DNA from: Sphingobacterium sp. UT-1RO-CII-1
GTDB taxonomy: Bacteria > Bacteroidota > Bacteroidia > Sphingobacteriales > Sphingobacteriaceae
DNA length: 64,000 nt
Reading direction: 5' to 3'
Assembly (NCBI RefSeq): GCF_026711005.1
Contig: NZ_JAPPVJ010000002.1
Coordinates: 682,001 to 746,000 of the forward strand
The notes under the pieces are model-generated. The model made no database searches. It saw nothing but the letters and a program-made list of their open reading frames with translations, and had not been told where the DNA came from. Both the position numbers and the translations under genes were made by a program. Positions 54,062 to 63,702 of this stretch are shown piece by piece; the first letter of the stretch is position 1, and the number at the start of each line of letters is the position of its first letter.

Positions 54062-55774
54062 TTAAATAAAATATAATTGTGTCAATGGCAAAGATGAAGA
54101 AGGGCTCACAGAAACCTCATTCCCATCAATCTTGATATCATAGGTAATATGATCCATAACAATCTTTGGTGTACAGTCATTATGAATCAAATTTTGTTTC
54201 TTAATAGTTCGTGTGTTTTTAACTGCTTTCAACATTTTAGTTATCCCAAACTCTTGCAAGTCACCTTTATCAATAGCTTGTTGCGCAACAAATAATGCAG
54301 ATGTCGCTCCTACTACTTTACCATAAGATCCCCACATAGGGCGATACATATAGGGCTGCGGTGTGGAAATCGAGGCATTAGGATCACCCATACCTGCATA
54401 GGCAATAAAGCCACCTTTCATAACCATTTCGGGTTTTATACCAAAAGCGGCAGGACGATAGAAAACTAAATCGGCCATTTTACCTATTTCTATAGACCCG
54501 GTATATTCTGAAATACCGTGCGTAATAGCCGGATTGATCGTGTATTTAGAGACATATCTTTTTACTCGGAAATTATCGTTGCCATTGGGCTGGTCCTCAA
54601 AAAGAAATCCACGATCTTTCTTCATTTTATCTGCTATCTGCCAGGTCCGGGTTACGACTTCTCCGATTCTTCCCATCGCTTGTCCATCGGAACTCATCAT
54701 CGATATCGCCCCCATATCATGTAAATAACCTTCAGCAGCAATAGTCTGCTCCCTGATTCTAGATTCTGCAAAAGCAATATCTTCTGGAATATTCTTATCT
54801 AGATGATGGCATATCATCATCATATCGAGGTGTTCATCTATAGTATTGATTGTAAACGGATTGGTAGGTGTGGTAGAAGATGGTAAAATATTTTCATGCT
54901 CAACCACCTTTAATAAATCGGGAGCATGCCCTCCCCCCGCGCCTTCTGTGTGGTAAGTATGTATAGAGCGTCCATTAAAAGATGCTAATGAATCTTCAAC
55001 AAAGCCTGCCTCGTTTAATGTATCTGTATGAATACATACCTGAATATCGGCATCATCGGCTACTTCCATACATTTATTCAGTACATAGGGCGTACTGCCC
55101 CAATCTTCATGAATCTTCATCCCTCCGGCACCAGCGGTAATGATTTCATTCAAAGCTTCTGCACTAGAACTGTTCCCCTTTGCCAGAAAAATAAAGTTAA
55201 CAGGAATTTTATCCGTTGCTAATGCCATTTTCTGTAAATTCCACACGCCAGATGTACAGTTAGTTGCTAATGTTCCTGCCGTTGGCCCCGTTCCGCCACC
55301 AACAACAGTAGTTGTACCGGATTGTAAAGCAACATCAAATTGTTGCGGACATATATAATGTACGTGAGTATCAATAGTTCCTGCCGTTACAATAAGGTTT
55401 TCACCGGCTATATATTCGGTACCTACACCAACAACCATGTTAGGTGTAACACCATCCATCACCAAAGGATTTCCTGCCTTTCCAATTCCAACAATAATCC
55501 CATCCTTAATACCAATGTCCGCTTTTACGATGCCCCAATGATCAACAATCATTATATTAGAAATAACGATATCCAGCACTTCCTCCTTGGTCGCTAAAGG
55601 GTGTTGCCCCATCCCGTCTCGTACTACTTTTCCCCCTCCAAAAAGCAACTCATCACCGTATGTTGTAAAATCTTTCTCAATTTCGATCCAGAGATCAGTA
55701 TCTGCTAGTCTGATTTTGTCTCCTGTTGTTGGGCCGAAATAGCTTGCATATTCTTTGCGCGATATCTTTTTCAT
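54062..55774 (-). CDS. ureC: Urease alpha subunit
   Basis: 570 aa, the full normal length. Nickel and active-site residues are all present: H137 and H139 in '[10 protein letters not shown]', K220 (to be carbamylated) in '[13 protein letters not shown]', H249 and H275, the flap Cys-His in 'MMICHHLD' (C322/H323), and D363 in 'SSDGQAMGR'. It hydrolyses urea to ammonia and CO2 in the cytoplasm. It starts 3 bp after ureAB. No ureE, F, G or D genes follow; the operon ends at a terminator. The enzyme would need accessory proteins made elsewhere. Confidence 0.97.
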   Translation of the reverse strand: MKKISRKEYASYFGPTTGDKIRLADTDLWIEIEKDFTTYGDELLFGGGKVVRDGMGQHPLATKEEVLDIVISNIMIVDHWGIVKADIGIKDGIIVGIGKAGNPLVMDGVTPNMVVGVGTEYIAGENLIVTAGTIDTHVHYICPQQFDVALQSGTTTVVGGGTGPTAGTLATNCTSGVWNLQKMALATDKIPVNFIFLAKGNSSSAEALNEIITAGAGGMKIHEDWGSTPYVLNKCMEVADDADIQVCIHTDTLNEAGFVEDSLASFNGRSIHTYHTEGAGGGHAPDLLKVVEHENILPSSTTPTNPFTINTIDEHLDMMMICHHLDKNIPEDIAFAESRIREQTIAAEGYLHDMGAISMMSSDGQAMGRIGEVVTRTWQIADKMKKDRGFLFEDQPNGNDNFRVKRYVSKYTINPAITHGISEYTGSIEIGKMADLVFYRPAAFGIKPEMVMKGGFIAYAGMGDPNASISTPQPYMYRPMWGSYGKVVGATSALFVAQQAIDKGDLQEFGITKMLKAVKNTRTIKKQNLIHNDCTPKIVMDHITYDIKIDGNEVSVSPSSSLPLTQLYFI

Positions 55775-55777
55775 CTT

Positions 55778-56410
55778 CTAATCTTTTTGAATTTTACCAT
55801 TTACTTTTCCTGCAAAACCATGAATTTCTTTCTCTCCTCCAAATTCCACCAGATCTACACACAACTCTTCTCCTGGCATAAAACGGATAGATAAACCCGA
55901 GGCAATATCTAAATGATAACCTTTGGTTTTCTCCCTATCAAAAGAAAGAGCTGGATTAGTCTCGTAAAAATGATAATGTGAACCTACTTGCACAGGACGA
56001 TCGGCAATATTAACCACCGTTACCTGAATGCGTTTGCGGTGTGGGGAAAGAATAATGTCATCTTCTGCAAAAGTATACTGCCCGGGTATCACGACAGATG
56101 ATTTATATTGTAAAATTGGTCGATGAATAGATACTAGTTTTGTCCCGTCAGGGAACATGGCCTCTACCTGTAAATCTTCCAATAACTCTGCAACACCGTC
56201 CATCACATCTTCGGACGTCAATAACTTTGAACATTCTACAATCAAAGTATTCACTCTTTTCCCTTCCCGCGCACCTTCAATTACATAACCTGACAGATAG
56301 GCTACGGCCTCAGGATAACTTAACTTAAGCCCTTTTTCTTTTCTGCTATTCGCAATGGAAGCCGCGAAAAGCAAAAACATTTTTTCCTTTTCTTGCTGTG
56401 TTAAATACAT
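55778..56410 (-). CDS. ureAB: Fused urease gamma-beta subunit
   Basis: 210 aa. Residues 1-100 are the gamma subunit ('MYLTQQEKEKMFLLFAASIANSRKEKGLKLSYPEAVAYLSGY', 'AMFPDGTKLVSIHRPI'), and residues ~105-210 the beta subunit ('ILSPHRKRIQVTVVNIADRPVQVGSHYHFYETNPALSFDR'). The same fusion occurs in Helicobacter UreA and in many Bacteroidota. It is the first gene of the two-gene urease operon, divergent from an AraC-family regulator. Confidence 0.96.
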   Translation of the reverse strand: MYLTQQEKEKMFLLFAASIANSRKEKGLKLSYPEAVAYLSGYVIEGAREGKRVNTLIVECSKLLTSEDVMDGVAELLEDLQVEAMFPDGTKLVSIHRPILQYKSSVVIPGQYTFAEDDIILSPHRKRIQVTVVNIADRPVQVGSHYHFYETNPALSFDREKTKGYHLDIASGLSIRFMPGEELCVDLVEFGGEKEIHGFAGKVNGKIQKD

Positions 56411-56503
56411 AAATTATTTATTATAAACTAGGCGCTAAAATAGGCTGTATGTCGAGCAAAACCATACCTAAAACAGGCAATAGCTGTCCCTTTTCAGGAC
56501 TTT

Positions 56504-56524
56504 ATTCTGTCAATATTATTCTGT
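56504..56524. promoter_or_regulatory. Paired ATTCTGT motifs between ureAB and the AraC-family gene
   Basis: ATTCTGT occurs at 56504-56510 and 56518-56524, 14 bp apart, in the 145-bp divergent promoter region. The same 7-mer occurs twice in the 28-bp repeats before the other AraC-family gene (5590 and 5631). Confidence 0.35.
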
Positions 56525-56555
56525 ATTTTAGCTACTGATTTTTTTCGTTTACACT

Positions 56556-57461
56556 GTGGAAAACATATATAGAATATTATCAAGTCAGGAATTTAAAAAA
56601 GCCTATTTACCATTTCTTGATACTACAATATCAGGTAACTCCAACTCTTTACAACTGTACACAATAGAACAATATTTAAGAGGCATATTAACAGCGCAGC
56701 ACCCTTACCGAACCTCATTTAATTTTATCATATTCGTAACAAACGGAGTTGTTGAGCAACAAATAAATAAAACAACTTATAAAATATCTCAGCAAGAAAG
56801 CGTTCATATACGCCAAGGAGCATGGACAGTAACACAATATGTATCAAACGATGCGGAAGGTTTCGTTATTGTTTATGAGTCAGATGTGCTGACACAGTAT
56901 TTTTTAATGGAAGGTAGACAAGACGAGTTTAAATACACACCGTATTACAGCTTAAGTCTATTTGATTATCAAGCAATTATTGCAAGTGTTATTTTGCTCA
57001 ACGGAGAGCTGTTGCATAGTGAAAACAGGCCGAATATTTACATGCCTATTTTCTACTCTATTTTATCAAGGCTAAATAGCTACAACAAAGAAAAGCAGCA
57101 TAATATAAGGGATTTTGAAATTGTATACTTATTCAAACAACTCATAAACGAACATCATATTGAGCATAGAACCGTGGGTTTTTATGCCCAAAATTTGTGC
57201 ATATCGGAAAACTATTTAAACCGTTGTGTAAAAAAAGTAACAGGAAAGTCGGCCAAATACTGGATCGGGGAAATTAATATTCAATATAGCCTTGTATTAC
57301 TGCGAGATTTGACAAAAGATATTGCACAGATTGCTTATGAGCTCAATTACCCAACACCTACTTATTTTTCAAAAGTATTTAAAAAAACTATTGGCCTATC
57401 CCCGGTACAATATAGAAACAGTTTACAAATTATAAACTTAGCAGAAAACACGAACGAGTAA
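56556..57461 (+). CDS. AraC-family transcriptional regulator next to urease genes
   Basis: 301 aa from a GTG start. The N-terminal ~190 residues resemble a cupin sensor ('FIIFVTNGVVEQQINKTTYKISQQESVHIRQG'), and the C-terminus has the double HTH with 'ITKDIAQIAYELNYPTPTYFSKVFKKTIGLSPVQYRN'-like spacing. It is divergent from ureABC and 112 bp before a TonB-dependent receptor on the same strand. It is a candidate regulator of one or both, perhaps in response to nickel, urea or nitrogen state; none of these is shown by the sequence. Confidence 0.88.
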   Translation: MENIYRILSSQEFKKAYLPFLDTTISGNSNSLQLYTIEQYLRGILTAQHPYRTSFNFIIFVTNGVVEQQINKTTYKISQQESVHIRQGAWTVTQYVSNDAEGFVIVYESDVLTQYFLMEGRQDEFKYTPYYSLSLFDYQAIIASVILLNGELLHSENRPNIYMPIFYSILSRLNSYNKEKQHNIRDFEIVYLFKQLINEHHIEHRTVGFYAQNLCISENYLNRCVKKVTGKSAKYWIGEINIQYSLVLLRDLTKDIAQIAYELNYPTPTYFSKVFKKTIGLSPVQYRNSLQIINLAENTNE

Positions 57462-57573
57462 ACCCAATGATGGGTTATACTTTTTCAGCTTATTTTAATA
57501 TGTAGAAAAGAAATTTGCTCTAAAAAAAACAGTATGTTCGCATATTCCATAGTTTAGATTATTACTTATATCG

Positions 57574-60021
57574 ATGATGACCAACCCCAAACGTCTTATT
57601 TTTTTGCTACTATTACTAGTATCGATTACTGTTCCTTTATATGCTCAAAAGACAGGCCAACTTATAGGTAAAGTAGAGGATGTAAGAACAAACGAGCCTC
57701 TTCAAGGCGTAAGTATTAAAATAGAGGGTCTTGATTTATCAACAATTACGGATGAAGCCGGAGTGTTTAAGTTGCGTATACCTGTAGGGAAACATACGAT
57801 GACAGCTTCTTTTGTAGGCTACCAAACACTTACGCAATACAACTTAGAAATAAGCTCAGGCAACGATCTAATTGCACGCTATACTTTAAACCCGCAAACA
57901 GCGATGCTGGAAGATATAACAATCGACCTGACAAAAAGCACTTCAGCTATTGCTACTGATATGGTAACACCGCTATCTGTACAACAATTAACAACACAGG
58001 AAATCAAATCAAACCCGGGAGGAAATTTTGACGTTTCAAAAGTTGTACAAACACTACCTGGAGTTGGGTTAAGTAACGGCGTTGGAGACCGAAACGACAT
58101 TATCATTAGAGGTGGGGCTCCAAATGAAAACGTATATTACTTGGACGGGATCGAAATACCTGTTTTAAATCATTTTCAAACGCAGGGAAGTTCGGGGGGA
58201 GCCCAAGGTATTTTAAATATCTCATTTATAGAAAGTTTAAAATTAACAACATCAGCATTTGACCCCAAATATAGCAATGCCCTTTCTTCCACCTTTGTCA
58301 TCAATCAAAGAAACGGGAACCCCGACCGGTTATCGGGTAATATAAGGTCAAGTATGACCGAAACAGCCTTAACTTTAGAAGGGCCACTTTCTTCTAAAAC
58401 AACCTTTTTAAGCTCTGCAAGAAAATCATATTTAGGCTTACTTTTCAAAATGGTAGACCTACCAATACGCCCGGATTTTTATGATTTTCAATATAAAGTA
58501 AATCATAAATTGAACGATAAAACAACAATAACAGCGATTGGTATAGGTGCTATTGATAAGTTTAGTTTTGCGCCGACAAAAGAATCTACGCCTGAAGATA
58601 TCTATATATTGCGCTCTACCCCATACATGAGTCAGTGGACTTATACAATGGGACTTACTTTAAATAAAAGGATTGATAATGGCTTTATGAACTTCACTTT
58701 AAGCCGAAATATGTTTAATACGACGCTTGATAAGTTTAAAGATGAAAATAAAATAGAAGAAAATAGAACATTGTTAATTAAATCAGATGAAGTAGAAAAC
58801 AAATTCCGATTTGATTACACAAAATTTATTCAAGGTTGGAGACTGTCTGCCGGAGTTGATGCACAATATGTACATTATTTTGGTGATGTACTAAATAGTA
58901 TATCCAGCGAAATTAAAGATGCTAGCGGGGCAGTGATACTACCAGAGGAAAAAGTACAATTCAATAGTAAAGTAAATTTTTGGAAATATGGGCTATTCGC
59001 CCATGCATCAAAACGGCTTCTTCAGGAAAAGCTTCTCTTATCAGGAGGATTACGGACAGATATGAATAACCTGACGGACTCCGGAAATGATGCTTTAAAA
59101 ACTATATCGCCTCGTTTATCAGCAGCATATAGCTTAACACAACGATGGAATATCAACGCATCTGTAGGGACGTACTTCAAAATACCAGTGTATACAGCAC
59201 TGGGTTACAAGGATAAAGATGGTGATTTCATTAATAAAGACATGGATTACACCCGTTCTAGTCATTATGTGCTAGGCACAGAGTTTTTACCTAATCGATC
59301 TTTACGTTTAACACTCGAAAGTTTCTATAAAAAATATGACAATTATCCGGTTTCAGAGAGCACAGGTGTCTCATTAGCAAATCAAGGGACACAGTACGGC
59401 TCTATAGGTAGTGAACGGATATTAACAAAAGGAAAAGGAGAAACATATGGCGTGGAATTATTCGTGCAGCAAAAAATGACGAAAAATATCTTTTATGTAC
59501 TAAGTTACTCGTATGTAGTCAGTAAATTTTCAGGAATTGACGATATTTTAACAGCATCATCATGGGATAATAGGCACCTATTTTCTGCAACTATGGGCTA
59601 TAAGTTAAAGAACGATTGGGATATTGGGTTAAAATATCGCTTTGCTGGCGGAAACCCATATACGCCCTTTGATATGTCAGCTTCGCAGCAAAACTATATG
59701 TTATTGGGACAGGGAATTATGGATGCTACGCAGTTAAATCAAAACAGGTTGTCGAATTACAATCAACTAGATTTCAGAATAGATAAAAAATATAACTTCA
59801 AAAAAACAGCCTTGGGAGTGTACCTAGATATTCAAAATCTATTGGTGCAAAAAAACGAGAGTAATCCTAATTTTACTTTTAAAAGAAATGAACAAAACAC
59901 AGATTTTGTCACAACCGATGGCCTGCCTGTCGCCATGGACGGAAACAACGCTATACCAGTAATCTTATATAACAAAAAAGGGCACCCTTTACCGTCGCTA
60001 GGTGTGATATTTGAATTTTAA
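57574..60021 (+). CDS. TonB-dependent outer-membrane receptor with carboxypeptidase-like domain
   Basis: 815 aa. The signal peptide ends 'PLYAQ'. An N-terminal regulatory beta-sandwich ('GKVEDVRTNEPLQGVSIKIEGLDLSTITDEAGVF') leads to a plug ('VVQTLPGVGLSNGVGDRNDIIIRGGAPNENVYYLDGIEIP') and a barrel ending 'PSLGVIFEF'. It is not SusC-like and has no SusD partner, so it resembles siderophore or metal-complex receptors. The position beside AraC and urease genes suggests nickel uptake, which is inference only. Confidence 0.92.
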   Translation: MMTNPKRLIFLLLLLVSITVPLYAQKTGQLIGKVEDVRTNEPLQGVSIKIEGLDLSTITDEAGVFKLRIPVGKHTMTASFVGYQTLTQYNLEISSGNDLIARYTLNPQTAMLEDITIDLTKSTSAIATDMVTPLSVQQLTTQEIKSNPGGNFDVSKVVQTLPGVGLSNGVGDRNDIIIRGGAPNENVYYLDGIEIPVLNHFQTQGSSGGAQGILNISFIESLKLTTSAFDPKYSNALSSTFVINQRNGNPDRLSGNIRSSMTETALTLEGPLSSKTTFLSSARKSYLGLLFKMVDLPIRPDFYDFQYKVNHKLNDKTTITAIGIGAIDKFSFAPTKESTPEDIYILRSTPYMSQWTYTMGLTLNKRIDNGFMNFTLSRNMFNTTLDKFKDENKIEENRTLLIKSDEVENKFRFDYTKFIQGWRLSAGVDAQYVHYFGDVLNSISSEIKDASGAVILPEEKVQFNSKVNFWKYGLFAHASKRLLQEKLLLSGGLRTDMNNLTDSGNDALKTISPRLSAAYSLTQRWNINASVGTYFKIPVYTALGYKDKDGDFINKDMDYTRSSHYVLGTEFLPNRSLRLTLESFYKKYDNYPVSESTGVSLANQGTQYGSIGSERILTKGKGETYGVELFVQQKMTKNIFYVLSYSYVVSKFSGIDDILTASSWDNRHLFSATMGYKLKNDWDIGLKYRFAGGNPYTPFDMSASQQNYMLLGQGIMDATQLNQNRLSNYNQLDFRIDKKYNFKKTALGVYLDIQNLLVQKNESNPNFTFKRNEQNTDFVTTDGLPVAMDGNNAIPVILYNKKGHPLPSLGVIFEF

Positions 60022-60111
60022 AATCCATGAGATAGCACCTCTTAATAGCTTACTTTGTTTATATCACAATGAATAAACTAGCAGACCATTATAAAAGTAT
60101 TCTTTAAAAAA

Positions 60112-60133
60112 CGCAAATACATAAGTATTTGCG
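60112..60133 (-). terminator. Terminator for the small gene at 60230
   Basis: CGCAAATAC (60112-60120) pairs with GTATTTGCG (60125-60133) around a tetraloop, and six T follow on the minus strand. Confidence 0.75.
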
Positions 60134-60229
60134 ATAGAGATAGTAAAATTTTCATGACTCATTAAAAATCGATTTCATGAATAAAGTTTACTTTAATACA
60201 GTAAACCATGTTATTTAATAATCAATTTC

Positions 60230-60448
60230 TTAATTGGCTAAAAAGAATTTAATAGCCTTTTGTGGGTAATCAGCCGCACTCTTGCCGCTATTATTTCCTA
60301 TAATCTTTTTTATACTGATTTTATCTCCTAACTTAAATTGTGCTTCAGTTAATTGGTAATCTAAAAGATAAGGTCCACAAAAATAGTTTCCTTTTTCATC
60401 ACGTTCTATTATTCCCTGATATAGCCCTTGCTTTGTTTCTCTTGCCAT
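60230..60448 (-). CDS. Small unknown cytoplasmic protein
   Basis: 72 aa from the ATG at 60448, which lies 19 nt after a TATCTTTG -7 element; the frame is open to 60478 but that start would overlap the promoter. The protein is 'MARETKQGLYQGIIERDEKG..' with a beta-rich SH3/OB-like length. It has a promoter and a terminator of its own. Function unknown. Confidence 0.7.
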   Translation of the reverse strand: MARETKQGLYQGIIERDEKGNYFCGPYLLDYQLTEAQFKLGDKISIKKIIGNNSGKSAADYPQKAIKFFLAN

Positions 60449-60467
60449 ATTATTGTATTTATAAGCG

Positions 60468-60475
60468 CAAAGATA
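60468..60475 (-). promoter_or_regulatory. -7 promoter element of the 72-aa gene
   Basis: TATCTTTG on the minus strand, supports the start at 60448. Confidence 0.5.
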
Positions 60476-60501
60476 CAAAGACTAAATTCATTTTCATGGC
60501 A

Positions 60502-61731
60502 CTAAAAAACTTCACCTAATGATAATCTTAAACCACGATGTCCCTTACTTACACCATAGTCAATGGCTATATTAGTACCTGAGTTTTTATTAAATTTTAT
60601 CCGGGCACCAGCCCCTGCTGCTAAACTCCATGAACCGAACAAGTCTGATTTAGGACCACTTACACTTGTTGCATTCGTAAAGATGACAAAACCAAGTAGT
60701 CCATTTCGGGTAATATCACGACGATACTCCCCTTCTAAATAGTAGAGCGATTTACCTCGATATCTACTAAGTGGTAAGCCTCGTCCAGAACTATTATAAG
60801 GATCCCAACTTAAGTTTGGCAAATCGAGATAAGGTGTTTTGGAATTGAACACAGTCCAAAAAAAATTTCGAAAAGCAAGCATATTTTGACGATCAGGATT
60901 ATCCGTTAACCTATAGTATTTCCTTACTTCTAAATATAGGGATTGCCAACTTTCAGTGCTCCCTAAGAATGTGGGGTTAAACCGAAATTGCAAGTTCGCA
61001 TAGTTTCCGTCCAATGTATTAATCGAGTTGGCACGCGTATCAAATATTAAGTTTAAACTGAGCCCTGATGAAATACTCGCCCCCTCTTCTGACGTTCCGT
61101 AAGGATAGCCCGTAAAGTCTGCTAAGGACGACTCACTTGTACTTTTAATATTTACACGATAGTCCAAATCATAGCCTATTCCCATAAAGAAACCGCCACG
61201 AATCCGCTTCAATGCATGTTGATAAAACCTAAAATAGGTGTAGTCGAGATTTATTTTATCACTGGGACCGTATTGTTTACCAAGTCCCCATATTTCATGC
61301 GGATATTTAAGCAGTCTAATATCCCCATCAATAACCCACTTATTCTCTTTTAACCAGACATACGAGCGAATAGGAAAACCAAAGCGTTTTGCAAAATTGG
61401 TATATGGAGTAAAAGTAACACGAGATAAATAGGTGTTCTTACGATCACCGAGGTAAAAGCCTGCTGTAGTTGAGGTAATCAAAGCAGTCCCTCCGCCGGG
61501 AACACTTGTAGAAAAGGGTAAAAAAGAAAAATAAAACTTCTGTCCTGTGCTATCTTGATCTCCGGGTGGCTTAATTTTTAAAAGCTCCCGACCTATGTCT
61601 ATCAGATCTCGTTGCTTACTGGTATCTGTACGAAAATCAGTTATTTCAATTTCATTCACAGGTCTCTGTCCAAAACAAACACCTATAAAGCTTAAGCAGA
61701 TAAAAAAAAACAAAAAAATATTTTTCGTCAT
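60502..61731 (-). CDS. BamA/TamA-family (Omp85-like) outer-membrane barrel protein
   Basis: 409 aa with signal 'FIGVCFGQ'. The C-terminal barrel has the Omp85 motif 'GRGLPLSRYRGKSLYYLEGEYRRDI' and ends with 'GLRLSLGEVF'. There are no POTRA domains; a short N-terminal region precedes the barrel. Such short forms occur in Bacteroidota with unknown roles, separate from essential BamA. It is preceded by no obvious partner. Confidence 0.85.
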   Translation of the reverse strand: MTKNIFLFFFICLSFIGVCFGQRPVNEIEITDFRTDTSKQRDLIDIGRELLKIKPPGDQDSTGQKFYFSFLPFSTSVPGGGTALITSTTAGFYLGDRKNTYLSRVTFTPYTNFAKRFGFPIRSYVWLKENKWVIDGDIRLLKYPHEIWGLGKQYGPSDKINLDYTYFRFYQHALKRIRGGFFMGIGYDLDYRVNIKSTSESSLADFTGYPYGTSEEGASISSGLSLNLIFDTRANSINTLDGNYANLQFRFNPTFLGSTESWQSLYLEVRKYYRLTDNPDRQNMLAFRNFFWTVFNSKTPYLDLPNLSWDPYNSSGRGLPLSRYRGKSLYYLEGEYRRDITRNGLLGFVIFTNATSVSGPKSDLFGSWSLAAGAGARIKFNKNSGTNIAIDYGVSKGHRGLRLSLGEVF

Positions 61732-61964
61732 TTAAAAAGCGTTTTTCGCTACATGGGGTAATATAATAATTTCGAAATTACCTTATTCAAAAAACATGCT
61801 TTTTTTTATGCTTGGTAAGATTAAATCGACAAAACTTCATACGATAACGACTATACTAACTGAATTTCAAACGAATCAGTACTTCACAGATACTTAAAAA
61901 ATATTCTATATTAATTTAATTATCGCATTTAGATTTATAGATTGACTTAAAAATTGCACAAAAT

Positions 61965-63410
61965 TCACTTTGTCTTCAATGACTGGCCGCGCGGTCGATC
62001 ACATTTTTCTAAGGCGACTTCCGAGTGTAGAAATCGAGCTGCGTCAGCAGAACCTTGTACCTTAGAAGCACTGCGCTTGATCATTTCAGATTCAAATTCT
62101 GTTAGTACTAGATCTCTAATGCCTACTGTCTTCCACTCATCGGTTTGACAACCACTAAAAATTGCACGCGCTAGGGCTAAAGCATCTAAGAGCGCTTGAT
62201 TAGCTCCTTGTCCTTTGAAGGGACTCATGGGGTGTGCCGCATCTCCTATTAAGGTGACTGCTTGATCTTCATTAAACAATTCATCAGCTAATAGATCACG
62301 ATCATAAACAGGATATCCGGATATCTGTTCCTCCGTAGTCGCAGCTATAATTTGGGGAATAGGAAGATGCCATGGGGTGCGCTTAACAGCCTCTTCCTTA
62401 AGCGCTACAGCCCCCCCTGCACTCAATTGCTTAGCTGCTTCTTCTGTCATAGGAAAACTTAGTTGCCACATGATTTCATGTGCCGTATAAGGCATCATAA
62501 AAATACGTTCATGACCGTTAGCTGTTTGAAAAACAGTGGCAGAATCGAGCAAGGTACTCTGTAAATCAGCAACAGCTAGTAGAGGACATATCCCCAGTAT
62601 AACAATACAACCTAAATAACGTAATGGTTTAATAGTCTCACCTAACACTAATTGACGAACCGAACTTCGAATTCCATCAGCGCCAACTACTAAATCAGCT
62701 CTCGTTTTTTTCACCTCGCCATCTACTAGAAAACTCAATTCGACACCGCCATTATCCTCTATAATATCAACTAGTCTGTGTCCCCAAAAAATAGCACCTT
62801 CTCCACCAATTTCTTTTAAAAGAGCAGAGCGTAAAGACTGTCTAGCAATATGTACATTTGAACGCTTAGTATAATCTTTTGTACTTTCCCCTCCTCTGCA
62901 TGCTCCCCCCCATTGTCCAACCACTTTTCCTTCCGGAGTATGAACAATATGTCGGGTAGAAATTACGCCCATATCAGCAATAGTTACACCAAGGCCCTCA
63001 ATGGCTTTACTTGCCTGTTGCAAAGTAAGCCCGTAGCCCTGAGCACGAGAAGAAAAATGGAGGTCACGTTCGTAGAGGGAAAAGGGAATACCGCGATGTA
63101 AACAAGCTGCAGCTAATGCTGTACCACCAATACCTCCTCCTACTATAGCTACATGTGGATACTTATTATAATCTGCAGAAACGGGTCCCGAAGATAGTAT
63201 CAAGCCAGTTCCATGACAATCTTGACAAACGTACAGCTGTCCTTTAGGACGAGTCGGTGGGTCTGATACCTCTCCTACTTTTACATACTGTTCATATGCA
63301 CTCTGATAAGATTGACGCACTTTCTTACGTAGTCTCCTGCTTTTTTTACCACGCCCTAAACATCGGGGGCATATCATCCGATTTGTTTCTTTAAATTCTT
63401 TTTTACTCAC
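61965..63410 (-). CDS. FAD-dependent monooxygenase with N-terminal DnaJ-like zinc finger
   Basis: 481 aa from a GTG at 63410 (an ATG at 63377 would lose 11 residues but keep the finger). Residues 14-17 (CPRCLGRG) and 62-65 (CQDCHGTG) are two DnaJ-type CxxCxGxG halves. From ~87 a PHBH-type FAD fold follows: 'VAIVGGGIGGTALA', 'VVGADGIRSSVR' and 'LIGDAAHPMSPFKGQGANQALLDALALA'. It should hydroxylate or oxidise an aromatic or similar small molecule with NAD(P)H. The purpose of the zinc finger is unknown. Confidence 0.88.
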   Translation of the reverse strand: MSKKEFKETNRMICPRCLGRGKKSRRLRKKVRQSYQSAYEQYVKVGEVSDPPTRPKGQLYVCQDCHGTGLILSSGPVSADYNKYPHVAIVGGGIGGTALAAACLHRGIPFSLYERDLHFSSRAQGYGLTLQQASKAIEGLGVTIADMGVISTRHIVHTPEGKVVGQWGGACRGGESTKDYTKRSNVHIARQSLRSALLKEIGGEGAIFWGHRLVDIIEDNGGVELSFLVDGEVKKTRADLVVGADGIRSSVRQLVLGETIKPLRYLGCIVILGICPLLAVADLQSTLLDSATVFQTANGHERIFMMPYTAHEIMWQLSFPMTEEAAKQLSAGGAVALKEEAVKRTPWHLPIPQIIAATTEEQISGYPVYDRDLLADELFNEDQAVTLIGDAAHPMSPFKGQGANQALLDALALARAIFSGCQTDEWKTVGIRDLVLTEFESEMIKRSASKVQGSADAARFLHSEVALEKCDRPRGQSLKTK

Positions 63411-63702
63411 TGTACTTCTTGTTTTCGTTAGTATATATGAGAAAGAAAATGTCGTAAAACAACCACCCCAGAATAATAGTATAGCCGTGAATAAGACAAC
63501 CTTTGCTTCTATATAGCGATATAAGCATTCGCTTTTTATTACTCTATTGGTACAAGCGAAGCTGCAAATTTAAAAACAAAAGATATGCAATAAGAAAAAT
63601 AAAATGTTTTATTTGAATGATAAATCGTTCATAATTCCAAAAATGAGAAGTACGAGAAGTCAAAAAAAAGTATGAATAGCAGTGTTTTTATTTTTTTAAT
63701 AG
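63411..63702. other. AT-rich intergenic region
   Basis: No gene, repeat or strong hairpin seen between the FAD monooxygenase and the partial Sel1-like gene. Confidence 0.35.
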
